Assembly: GCF_000350225.1 (NCBI RefSeq)
Contig: NW_005178480.1
Location: 1-44,437, forward strand
Length of the DNA: 44,437 nucleotides
Reading direction: 5' to 3'
Source of the DNA: Chondrus crispus
Taxonomy: Eukaryota > Rhodophyta > Florideophyceae > Gigartinales > Gigartinaceae
The notes beneath the pieces are model-generated. The model worked only from the letters and a program-made list of their open reading frames with translations. It did no database searches and had not been told where the DNA came from. Positions 29,801 through 37,043 of this stretch are shown here, piece after piece; within the stretch, counting starts at the first letter, position 1; every line of letters starts with the position of its first letter. Both the position numbers and the translations under genes were made by a program.

Positions 29801-30632
29801 AGCTACCTAGAATGTATGCTGTTCCAGATTGGAACAGTACATCTCCGTATTGGGCTGCAATGTCGTGAACTGATAGGAGGTTGTGGGACAGGCTTTGGTT
29901 GACAACTGCTGGTAGTTGGATTGGAGTAGCATTACTGGTCGTTAGTAGTGCCTGTCCTTGATGGGAGCATGGGGAGGTTTGGTTAGTGGCAGTGGTCGTG
30001 TGTGTGGGCGGAGTGAGGGGTTTCATGTGTGGTTGTGGCCGTGCCATGTGAGTCGGGTCGGGGGCGGAGTCGAGGACGTTTGACGTACCGTCTTGGAGTT
30101 GGGCTATTTGGTAGACGTTTTCTCCTATCTCTTCCTGGAGGTCTCTCTCCACGATTGTGTCCGGTTGGAAGGTGACGGCTCGGACGCTGGGTTTGCGATC
30201 TGCGCTGTGCAGTCGCTTGGGGTGACGTGGGTCGTTGCATTCAGCATCTGTATGCTGAGGGTTGCGGAATCCTTTTGCTATGTGGTGTTTGCAGGGGGCG
30301 AAGCTTTGCTGACGGTTCCGAGGCGGGCGAGTTGTATAGCGGTGTGTGGATTGTGGTGCATAGTCCCCGGGGCTGCGTTGGGCTCCCGGACCGAAGGTTT
30401 GGGTGAATGATTGGGGGAATGCTTGGGGGAATGCTTGGTGGCGGCTTGGTGCGGCTTCATGGTAACTGATGACTCTGTTATACTCGTGTACGAACTCTTT
30501 CACATCTTGCGGTTTGAGGGCCATGAGCTGTAGGCCAATGTTGATTGTGGCCGGGTTGTGTTTGAGTCCATCTAACATAAAGTCGACTGTGGTGCGGGGG
30601 TTGTTTATATCTGGGTACTTGGCAGCGATCAT
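26880..30632 (-). CDS. Copia gag C-terminus/Pol polyprotein, 1250 aa after the stop
   Basis: Numbering is from the ATG at 30632. A gag remainder comes first, with a His/Cys cluster (CKHHIAKGFRNPQH) in place of a normal CCHC knuckle. The protease region has D188-S-A where D-S/T-G is usual, followed by LSHNLLSVHDI. Integrase has its zinc part (LNHAT ... CSACAHAKLKPRPHK) and the D, D, E residues in SSDTCGPI, YRTDNAKEF and QENSIAER. RT has the first Asp in HYDITSAYLH and the catalytic box S909-M-D-D where copia elements usually have Y-V-D-D. RNase H has YSDADFANSKDRKSYTG, LSTCEAEYLA and YIDNQAA. The frame is unbroken over 1250 codons, so pol looks functional. The ATG at 30632 is probably not the native start, because gag lies upstream in the same frame. 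Confidence 0.9.
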   Translation of the reverse strand: MIAAKYPDINNPRTTVDFMLDGLKHNPATINIGLQLMALKPQDVKEFVHEYNRVISYHEAAPSRHQAFPQAFPQSFTQTFGPGAQRSPGDYAPQSTHRYTTRPPRNRQQSFAPCKHHIAKGFRNPQHTDAECNDPRHPKRLHSADRKPSVRAVTFQPDTIVERDLQEEIGENVYQIAQLQDGTSNVLDSAPDPTHMARPQPHMKPLTPPTHTTTATNQTSPCSHQGQALLTTSNATPIQLPAVVNQSLSHNLLSVHDIAAQYGDVLFQSGTAYILGSSIPPSVVHQHKILGTAPWHDTLKGYAWHSPTPTAARAARTVPNRRHTTTRTQRDHSKTKNQTQEKTIESPRGRKPTTHIAHKHTINIRTQNPTATPHPAKVTNKTQLLQKWHLILNHATPTAIRTMAKEKTIPIIPQTLAHATDEVTCSACAHAKLKPRPHKPKIHHYKTREYISSDTCGPITPRSRHGNQHFLTFIDAHSRYLLLYFLSERKEVCIAAPGFFALVYAKYGTAPTYYRTDNAKEFTSKYMQTVYSQFGITQLNNAPHQPQENSIAERINQTLMNAARAALNHANLDDTHWEDAVRDAAFKYNIMRHRAHSKSPYELWHGAKPQIPKLHPFGQLGVIPVHKNKKKLETRAVPVRYMYGTNPTLIMVLNLQTQQYQQVRTVDFNPYHHAKDPSHTHAKAFRIQTKTLNSPTTIESTTPAPTHTAHARRYPDANLWQQAHDAELQSIDNAKTIHWIPDHLIPPNELLVPLLMTYRYKRNSNGQVDIRKARCSVRGDVMIPGKHFDPDHTTNYMAEKTTVRALIAINAAKQWHSAHYDITSAYLHEQYDPKHTVYVRQLPRFDGTYKHQHKAGRLQGNLDGTPPAALIYFKGLVTHLKRSKYTQSQADPCLFHRSTRNDTVLLAISMDDFYATSNNPNMLHELFETLKAKYTVKKLGKPTQYLNWSLTYEPNGTTHVTQTHTVNQILSKARMTNAIPKPTPLPEKSNTTLIDDTKRLDLHKAHIYRQTLGDLRYVADCTRFDIHHAVNRLAATMHEPTYQNWHHLKWLLRYLKGTKTRGLTYKPTHKPSDNLKVTTYSDADFANSKDRKSYTGIIHLLNTGPIHWTSNKQNVVALSTCEAEYLAASTAAQQTNWLKRLLLEIQQITPKPVTLYIDNQAAIQVAKQTAPTKRRKLIDIRHHHLHDNIAKGIIEIKHTPTQNNLADMFTKPLGKTRFTKLNMQLNGSPPHPVSVPAAPGTVRPHNTTCS

Positions 30633-30647
30633 TTTGGCGCGTATGTT

Positions 30648-31034
30648 CTAGTGCTCTTTGACATATTCGTTGATGTTGGTGTCGGGTAGAAACCTTGTCT
30701 GTTCTGCGATCTGTTTCAGATATTTGTGATCACTGACGTTTATGGTGTCTAAATGTTGTGTGATCTGTTCTATGAGATCATGCGGAGTGGGGTCTGACTG
30801 CGGTGTCAGAAGTAAGTTGATGATGTCTGCAGGAACTGTGCTTATGATCTTGGCGATAAGCGAGTGTTTCTTTTTGTTGAATGCGGTGAGTGCTTCGGGG
30901 TTGGTCGGCGGCTGTGGGTTAGTGTGGAAGTGTTCAAAGGCGTCATTTGTGACAGTTGTTGATCGTAGCGCGATATACCACGGAGAGTAGTTGATAGGAT
31001 CAAGTTTTGGTACATCGCTGAGTTTGTTGTCCAT
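30648..31034 (-). CDS. Copia gag N-terminal fragment (128 aa), cut by an amber codon
   Basis: The frame starts at an ATG at 31034, 266 bp inside the 5' LTR, and encodes LDPINYSPWYIALRS and further helical gag-like sequence. It ends at TAG 30650-30648. The next codons continue in the same frame into the pol ORF, and the protein there is still gag-like (TTVDFMLDGLKHNP, VKEFVHEYNRV). The TAG therefore interrupts gag internally instead of separating gag from pol. It may be a point mutation, a read error or a readthrough codon. Confidence 0.85.
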   Translation of the reverse strand: MDNKLSDVPKLDPINYSPWYIALRSTTVTNDAFEHFHTNPQPPTNPEALTAFNKKKHSLIAKIISTVPADIINLLLTPQSDPTPHDLIEQITQHLDTINVSDHKYLKQIAEQTRFLPDTNINEYVKEH

Positions 31035-31290
31035 GATGTATGGGGTAGTGTGTACTGGTTGCCTCTGAGTAATGATGGGTGTGAAGGGAGTGGTACTTGG
31101 TGTTGTGTTCGGGGTTGGATTTGCGTGAGGGGATGGTCGGTCTTCTGCGTCGCGGAGCTGGGCGTAGTGCCAGAGTTCAAGTGTGAGTTCTGCGTTGTCT
31201 CTGTTTTGTCGGCGCCTTTCGAGGCGTCGACTTCGTTGCGATGTTGCGTCCGTGGTGATAGGGTGGGGAAGTGCGCAGTGTCTAGATAGT

Positions 31291-31300
31291 GCCCATAACC
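31291..31300 (-). other. Putative primer-binding site (half-tRNA type)
   Basis: On the element's coding strand GGTTATGGGC follows the 5' LTR immediately. It is complementary to the anticodon-loop region of initiator tRNA-Met (GCCCAUAACC), the kind of primer used by Drosophila copia, instead of the tRNA 3' end. Confidence 0.6.
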
Positions 31301-31409
31301 TGTGAGAAACTCGAGACCGGTGATCCCTTCTTTTACTTGATGTGTCCGTCGTCCTATTAAGTAGTCAGTTTTGGGCTGTCTTGGACAGCCTGTCTTGTGT
31401 GGTCTGACA
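31301..31409 (-). repeat. 5' LTR of the copia element (109 bp)
   Basis: Identical to 26755-26863, ends TG...CA, followed on the outside by the second TATAG (31410-31414). Confidence 0.95.
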
Positions 31410-31730
31410 TATAGACCACAATTTAGAAACTATCATTGGCATCCCCAGCAGTTTCGGTGAAACCAGCTACTGTAACAGTATCTCGTACTCGGGGTACAGT
31501 ACCAAGGGTACTTGGAGAGTGTCCGGAATCCATGGTGAGAAGTGGGACAATTGGGCGGGAAATAGAGCTGTGAATACACCTGACACTCTCATTGGCTGAA
31601 TCAATCTAGTTTTAAAATAAAATTGGGCACTTGTTGGTGTATTTCAAGGTGTATTTGTGTCGGTGGATAACAGAAATTACAGTATACACCAAAACATGTG
31701 GTATACACACCAAATACTTTAGACATACTG

Positions 31731-31828
31731 CACTGCTAGACTTGCCCCATGGCTAAAATTTAGCCAAATATTGGCATTTACACCACTGCTAGACTTGGTC
31801 TAAGAGCAAGTCTAGCAGTGGTGTAAAT
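31731..31828. repeat. Perfect 22-bp hairpin with a third copy of its arm
   Basis: 31776-31797 and 31807-31828 are perfect inverse complements (ATTTACACCACTGCTAGACT...) around a 9-nt loop. Fourteen bases of the arm (CACTGCTAGACTTG) also occur at 31731-31744. Smaller hairpins lie between, GGCTAAA-A-TTTAGCC and GCCAA-ATA-TTGGC. It lies in the right part of the Mutator-like element. Confidence 0.85.
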
Positions 31829-31970
31829 TAGGAGCGCTAGCTGGAGTGATGACGAGGTGGAGAGGGCGTCGTCGGAATGAGTTTGGTCAAAGGGAGCACG
31901 TTCCCTGACAAACACAGTATCTTGATGGCATCCTTAGCCCGGTGCGTCACCGTGGGCCGATCTCACAAGG

Positions 31971-31978
31971 TATAAAAG
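31971..31978 (+). promoter_or_regulatory. TATA-like element inside the Mutator-like element
   Basis: TATAAAAG lies about 200 bp upstream of the ATG at 32180. It may be the remains of a transposase promoter. Confidence 0.3.
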
Positions 31979-32179
31979 TCAGACTCTGGGCGCCTACATA
32001 TACAGTGCCCCTCCCAGGAGTGCTCATACACTTTCAACGCCCAACCAGACCGCAGGGCAAACAACGGCTTGTGGAAAGTGGGAAAACTCAATCTCACTCA
32101 CTCCTGCGACGCTATAAAGGGGAAATGTAAGCGCAAGCCCCTAGCCGTGTGCTAGTGTTTGATAATCTACGCGAGCGGC

Positions 32180-32530
32180 ATGCGAACGTCCCGGAGGCTG
32201 CACACTGGAATCATCTGGACACAAAAGTGGGCATCAACTGTTTTTCATCATGCAACACTCCAAAGCCAGTATGTTGCTGCTGCTGCTGCTCGAGCCTCTC
32301 AAGTTAACATTAACGTGGATTTGCAGATGCTGCCTATTGCCAGACAGATGAGCGCGTGGAGAGTTCCAAGTCAGGCAGGTCGGCCGAAGAAACGGCGAAA
32401 ACAGGGGGTCGGCAGCGTCTCAGTGAACGTCGCGTTGCTCTGCTTGTGGTCAAGTTGGGCACTACGCTACGACTTGCGAAGCCCCAGACACTGTGTACCT
32501 CTACCGGAAAATCGTTCGGGAGTGAGGTGA
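32180..32530 (+). pseudogene. Possible C-terminal remnant of a MULE transposase (116 codons)
   Basis: The frame from the ATG at 32180 contains VDLQMLPIARQMSAWRVPSQ followed by AGRPKKRRKQG. MULE transposases commonly end in a W-R/P-P-rich segment followed by G-R-P-K-K-R-R just inside the right TIR, which is where this lies. The DDE and SWIM zinc-finger regions are absent, and a stop lies directly upstream (32153-32155). If this reading is wrong it is only a chance frame with an AT-hook-like motif. Confidence 0.4.
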
Positions 32531-32587
32531 AGAAAGGGGTACGTAACAAAGATTCCAAAATAAAAGGGGTATGTAACAAAACTTCTC
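32531..32587 (-). repeat. Right terminal inverted repeat (57 bp)
   Basis: Inverse match of 26145-26201 at 50 of 57 positions, with the same pair of 30-bp-spaced TTACRTA-containing subrepeats. Confidence 0.8.
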
Positions 32588-32596
32588 GAAAATTAA
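32588..32596. repeat. 9-bp target-site duplication, right copy
   Basis: GAAAATTAA, identical to 26136-26144. Confidence 0.75.
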
Positions 32597-33286
32597 ATGT
32601 TGGCGCCATGTGCTGTCTGGGACGAAAACAGCAATGACGGTAGACACTTTTAACACCGGGCACCGCCAACTGCATGTTCCGTCAAGTTGGCTTAATAACA
32701 GTGAACCACAACAACGATGTGAACAAAATGCAAGTAAATTCCCCGGGAACCCCCTCCGAGGAAATCGTACGTGTCGATGTTGCAAGGACAGTATTTCAAG
32801 GATGAGCGGTAGTGTGCAAGAATGCTGCATCTCAATGGGCGATAAACATTAGGACTGCGTTCCTGGACAAGAGTAAAGTTTGCGTTTGTCATGTATTATT
32901 TGCAATAATTGCCTCCACCTGCCCTTGCGCGGAAACCACAGAATGGAATGTCGCGGTATTTACCTAAGACAGTGCTGGTTTGACAAGTCAAATCGCGCAC
33001 ACAATCTTCCCCCGTCCGGTCGTGGTAGACAACAAGAAAGATGGTTGCTACAACGCATCGCTGCATCGAACTGGATGTAGGGCCAGTGGAGAACAGCACG
33101 ACTTGTATTATCTCCGCAGTTGGAACGGAGTTCGTAATAGGCCCAACTGGGCAGGAGAGAATTCAATTAGCACACTGAATAGGGAAGAATCGGAAGGCAA
33201 ATGGCGACGGTAAGATGAATACAACAATAGCTTTTACAGTAAACGATCTAGTACAACGCTACGACTGTGCACCCGCGTGGCGTTCC
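32597..33286. other. Spacer after the mobile-element nest
   Basis: 690 bp with several short open frames but none with a recognisable protein. It leads into the 3' end of the first one-helix protein gene. Confidence 0.4.
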
Positions 33287-33610
33287 TCATTGCAAGCCGA
33301 GAGCGGACGCGATACCGGAGACGTCGAATAGGGCGCTGACCTGTCCTACAATGCCCTTACCCGTGAGGGCCTCGGTGGCGATGGCGAGGACGAAGCCAAA
33401 CATGGCGGCACGGCCATTGAGCTGCTCAGAGAAGGCGGTGAAGCCCTGCGGGATCTGCTTGTTGTTGTCGTCGATGTTCATCCTCACGACGGCGGAGCGG
33501 CGCGCGGGGGCGGCCACGAACTGGCGGCGGGCAGTGAAGGAGGTCTTCGAGACGGAGGCGGTAGGGCGGGCCAGGACCGGAGTTGCGGAAACGAAGGCGG
33601 TGGAGTTCAT
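33287..33610 (-). CDS. Plastid one-helix (HLIP/OHP-type) chlorophyll-binding protein (107 aa)
   Basis: Residues ~57-85 hold the single membrane helix of the high-light-inducible family: GFTAFSEQLNGRAAMFGFV, with the ligand motif E62-x-x-N65-x-R67. Family members sit in the thylakoid, bind chlorophyll and carotenoid, and protect or help assemble photosystem II and chlorophyll-binding proteins. The first ~45 residues are Ser/Thr/Ala/Arg-rich with no acidic residue, starting MNSTAFVSAT. This fits a plastid transit peptide of red-lineage type with an early Phe. It is the first of five related genes in 6.6 kb and is divergent from the next one. A CTATATAAA element lies 119 bp upstream of its ATG. 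Confidence 0.9.
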   Translation of the reverse strand: MNSTAFVSATPVLARPTASVSKTSFTARRQFVAAPARRSAVVRMNIDDNNKQIPQGFTAFSEQLNGRAAMFGFVLAIATEALTGKGIVGQVSALFDVSGIASALGLQ

Positions 33611-33720
33611 TGCTGGGTTGGTGGTTGAGGATGAGGGTTGAGTGAGTGAGGGTGTGTGAGTGTGGTGTTGGTGGTAGTGGTAGTGGTGGACGGATCGCTA
33701 ACACGGGAGTTAATCTTCTG

Positions 33721-33729
33721 TTTATATAG
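33721..33729 (-). promoter_or_regulatory. TATA element of the 33610 one-helix gene
   Basis: CTATATAAA on the minus strand, first base 119 bp before the ATG. The same nonamer lies 123 and 114 bp before the ATGs at 34706 and 37044. Confidence 0.7.
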
Positions 33730-34582
33730 AGCTTGCTACTGCGAAATCCCCCACCAAGCTAGCATGCCCTCCGCCTGTCGCCACGCTGTCAACCGCACCT
33801 TCCCTGCAAAGGCGGAGACCCACCGTGAAAGTTTCCCGCGGATGGCTCCGGCACGTATCGGATGCAAGCTCACCGCACACTCGCATGCTCAGGGTGGCGG
33901 AGGGGCATGCGCCCCTTCTGACAGCGTCATAGCAATGCAAACGGAAGAATCTAAACCGACGGTGACGGTTGCGGATGGCATCCCTGCCAATCACAGCGCG
34001 CGCGACATTCCGGCGCGGATACTGCAGCGGCACGATCGACGCTCCGCGGTGGGATTTCCCAGATCACGCCCCCTGACAGATTTCTGGCGGCGGAAATTGC
34101 ATACCCCGTTTTGCAATGCGCGCTTCCTATTCGCGCCGGCCACGTAATTCGTCGCGGGGCGTGTCCGCGGGGTTGCCCGCTGCCCGGAGGGTGACGGTTT
34201 GCGGGTTTTGGCGCATCCAGTCTCAACGGATGGCTGTTGACCCCGCCGTTGATCCGCGCATCCTGCCCCGCACGTGTCGCTTGCGAGCCTGTGTAACCTC
34301 TAGGTGGAACTTCCGCGGCGATGCGGCATCCGTTGATGAACTGGCTCATGGATTAGCCCTTCGTTTTCTGGTTCTTGATCTGTATGCGGTTGTTTTCCAT
34401 GAATCCTCTATGTACCCCTCTCAATGCTCTACCGCAGCACGGATGCGCATAGGGAGTACCCTCTATGCCTCCACAACTCAAAATGTTTTTCCTGTTCATC
34501 CGCTGTGCAGAATGAGTAACTTCAATGTATCCTTCTAGAATTCTACCTGTAGATTTGCTGCGCTGGTACAACTAAACTGCTT

Positions 34583-34591
34583 CTATATAAA
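34583..34591 (+). promoter_or_regulatory. TATA element of the 34706 one-helix gene
   Basis: CTATATAAA, 123 bp before the ATG. The following leader (ACTCACAACACTCAACTC..., ACACCACCCCCAC) is nearly the same as that of the gene at 37044. Confidence 0.75.
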
Positions 34592-34705
34592 TACCGCGGA
34601 GCCCCACTCACTTCTTCTGTCCCCACTCACGTACTCACAACACTCAACTCAAACATCCAACTTAAATCCTTTCCGCTCCACACCACCCCCACCTACACAT
34701 CAACA

Positions 34706-35077
34706 ATGACTACCGCCTTCGCCATCACCGCCGCCGTCGTCCCCCGTGCCTCCGCCTTCACAGGCACGCACATCGCCTCCGTGCGCCCGTTAACCATCTC
34801 TGTTGGCCCTAGCATGGCCCTCAAGACCAAGTCCGATTCGAAGACCAAGACCTCCACCTTCTCTCGTCTCGAGGCCAACAAGGCCGCAAAGGAGGCTTCC
34901 GCTTACCGAGGCCCGCAGGGCTTTACGCCGTACGCTGAGAAGGTGAACGGACGTTTGGCACAGATGGGATTCGTGATTGGTTTGATTACGGAGATCGTGT
35001 CTGGGAAGCCGATGGGAGAACAGATGCTGATCATGTTTGGACCCCTGACGCATGCCTTGCAGAGCTTGGGACTTTGA
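34706..35077 (+). CDS. Plastid one-helix protein, tandem copy 1 (123 aa)
   Basis: An N-terminal Thr/Ala/Val-rich presequence starts MTTAFAITAA, again with Phe at position 5. A Lys/Ser/Glu-rich spacer follows. The HLIP-type helix is GFTPYAEKVNGRLAQMGFV with E78-x-x-N81-x-R83 and then IGLITEIVSGKPMGEQ. The C-terminus (FGPLTHALQSLGL) is hydrophobic and longer than in cyanobacterial HLIPs. It is predicted to be a thylakoid chlorophyll/carotenoid-binding protein. It matches the gene at 37044 at 114 of 123 residues, with similarity through the 5' leader to the TATA element, so the two arose by recent tandem duplication and are probably co-regulated. Confidence 0.9.
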   Translation: MTTAFAITAAVVPRASAFTGTHIASVRPLTISVGPSMALKTKSDSKTKTSTFSRLEANKAAKEASAYRGPQGFTPYAEKVNGRLAQMGFVIGLITEIVSGKPMGEQMLIMFGPLTHALQSLGL

Positions 35078-36929
35078 GCATTTAGGGCCTTTGACTTGTA
35101 TACTTAGCCAGCTTAATTTCCCATAGATGTAAAATTGACAACGCGCTACTCTCTGTGCCGTAATCTGTGTCTCATTCACCCGAGGTATTCTGCTCTATTT
35201 GCCCTCTACGACTACAGTGAGAGTGGAGAGAAGCTTGTCTATGCCGGCACGGTGCCAAAGTTGCCTGGACAAGCTCGGCCATTTCTTGCATAAACGCGGA
35301 GAAAATGCTGAATCCCTCAGTGTGGTGAAGCCCGTAAGCGGCTCCGACAGCGTGTCATCAGTGAAAGAGGGTGAAACACGGGAAAATAAAGGATGAAGTG
35401 AAAGGTAAGTAATAAATGGGTACTGACTGATCACATCACACACATAGACTAGCATGTATTGAAGTTTGCAGAAAAGCGGAAACTGGCGATGAAAAATACC
35501 TGTATGAGAGACGCTATTGAAACATCCGCATTCACTGAGTTTCAAAAAGACACTCATATCATCACCCGAGGAGTGAGTGCTTCTCTGCTCGTGTTGTATA
35601 CTTATTTACTGATATAATGGCTTTTCTCATTTCAGACACTTGACATTCTCCCAGTCGATAAAGGAAACAAATCAACATCTTTCGTCACTGGAAAGAGGGA
35701 TGGCAGTAGTAGAACCAGGTCGCTATGGATCAATATCGCAGTCCTTGTTGAGCATACCATGTCCTACTTAAGATGTTCAACACGCGTAATCCCGACGTTT
35801 GGTATGTCGGCGGTTTCGAGGTGAGAGAATTTCTGGCATTAAGTGATTTCTAGAATGCAGCTGCAACGCAGCTATTCAAGATGATAGTACGCACATTTTA
35901 AATGTTACTTGTTGGGAATCGTCTGTTTGCTATGGCTGGGTACCATACGCGCTTCTGCGTTCGCACCAATTAAAACGTACACTTTTTTCGTTCACCAAGT
36001 CCCTGCCTTGCCGCTGGTTTATTTGATTGCTCAGCTTTAGGTTTCCCTGAATCGAATGGACGTTTCGTTATCTCTCGCGCTGTCTTGCAGCCGACACTTT
36101 ATGTTGTCGCACGATGCTGCGGGGGGAGAGCCGATCATGCTCTGGATGAGCAGCAGTAGGATTAATCGTGTACAAGGCAAACATTAGAAAGAAACTGTTT
36201 TCACTGACAACCGAGATTAGTACAAGCTTCTCTCGCCATTCCAATCGATTTGGAATGAGTGTACTGCAGGTGTGGTGCAATGATCCGCACTGAGGCACGA
36301 GCGAATGTACAAAGCGACACAGATATCTGCAAGCGCAAGTACCCATACCAATACACAACCCCAGAAGAGCAATTTCTCTGTCGTCAGAAATCCCCCTCAG
36401 GGCCTCTCTACTTGGGCGGCGGGACAACTCATACACATTGCCGTGGCCATGCACAAGCTTCTCTCACTATACATCAGCGATTTGCACCGGATGAACAGCA
36501 GATGCGGAGCAATGTTCCGATCTGTAGCACAAACGAAAGTGCGAAGCGACATAGAAATGGATGCGCCCCTGCTCATACCAGACGCTGCCTGGCAGTAGCA
36601 ATCTCTCGGTCGTGCTTCGCCCACCTGTGCGCGTTTCTCAGTACGAGACCACCCATCCACATTGCCACGGCCAAGCACGCATCTTTCCTAGACAGTCAGT
36701 GCGCCGTGTCAGAATTTATTGAAATCTCATAGCTAATCACAAAATTTGGCGGAGCCCTCCTGTCCGTTGTATTAACATTTTGGGGCCCTCCCAATTTCAC
36801 CCATCTCAGTCTGCAGATTCACCATTCGCCTCTACTTGTAAACACTGTGACATCACTGCAAATACATCGTTTCCTTCTTATTCTCAGCCCATTTGCGGTA
36901 CTCTTAATCCTTCACACAGCTGACGACTG
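35078..36929. other. Spacer between the duplicated one-helix genes
   Basis: 1.85 kb with no recognised gene. From about 36266 to 36680 there are two diverged direct repeats about 230 bp apart (see separate entry). The rest appears unique. Confidence 0.45.
36266..36680. repeat. Diverged tandem repeat, period about 230 bp
   Basis: The blocks GCAGGTGTGGTGCAATGATC... (36266) and GCAGATGCGGAGCAATGTTC... (36498) begin matching copies. Each copy also has AAGCGACA(C/T)AGA, CTCTGTCGT / CTCTCGGTCGT and CACATTGCC(G/A)(T/C)GGCCA in the same order. Both copies read as peptides with frame breaks, so no coding role is clear. Confidence 0.6.
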
Positions 36930-36938
36930 CTATATAAA
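36930..36938 (+). promoter_or_regulatory. TATA element of the 37044 one-helix gene
   Basis: CTATATAAA, 114 bp before the ATG, followed by the same kind of ACTCACAACACTCAACTC leader as in the gene at 34706. Confidence 0.75.
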
Positions 36939-37043
36939 CGGCTCTACAGACCAACTCTTCACCAGTCGCACACACTCACAACACTCAACTCGAACCATCA
37001 ACTTGAACTCTTTCCGCTTCACACCACCCCCACATACACAACA

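Larger units (their letters stand above)
26755..31409 (-). mobile_element. Ty1/copia LTR retrotransposon (4.65 kb), very recent insertion
   Basis: The element reads on the minus strand. Two 109-bp LTRs are identical base for base and end in TG...CA. A 5-bp duplication, TATAG, flanks them. Domain order is gag, protease, integrase, reverse transcriptase, RNase H, the copia order. The primer site follows the 5' LTR directly. The coding strand is rich in A and C and poor in T, unlike the host genes. LTR identity indicates insertion too recent for mutations to build up, yet the gag frame contains one stop codon. It sits inside the Mutator-like element. Confidence 0.95.
26145..32587. mobile_element. 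Mutator-like DNA transposon, carrying nested insertions
   Basis: The ends are 57-bp inverted repeats (26145-26201 and 32531-32587) matching at 50 of 57 positions and beginning GAGAA. They are flanked by a perfect 9-bp direct repeat, GAAAATTAA. A 9-bp duplication and long TIRs are typical of Mutator-like elements. Without the copia insertion and one copy of its 5-bp target duplication the element would be about 1.8 kb. No complete transposase is present. A 116-codon frame near the right end (32180-32530) carries an AGRPKKRRK motif that resembles the tail of MULE transposases. The left half contains a foldback element with three palindromes. I infer a non-autonomous or decayed copy. Confidence 0.72.

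Noticed and set aside
31276..31286. CAGTGTCTAGA in the copia leader, matching the arm of the foldback element at 26226
   Set aside because: Eleven bases shared between two unrelated elements; too short to claim a link without other copies.
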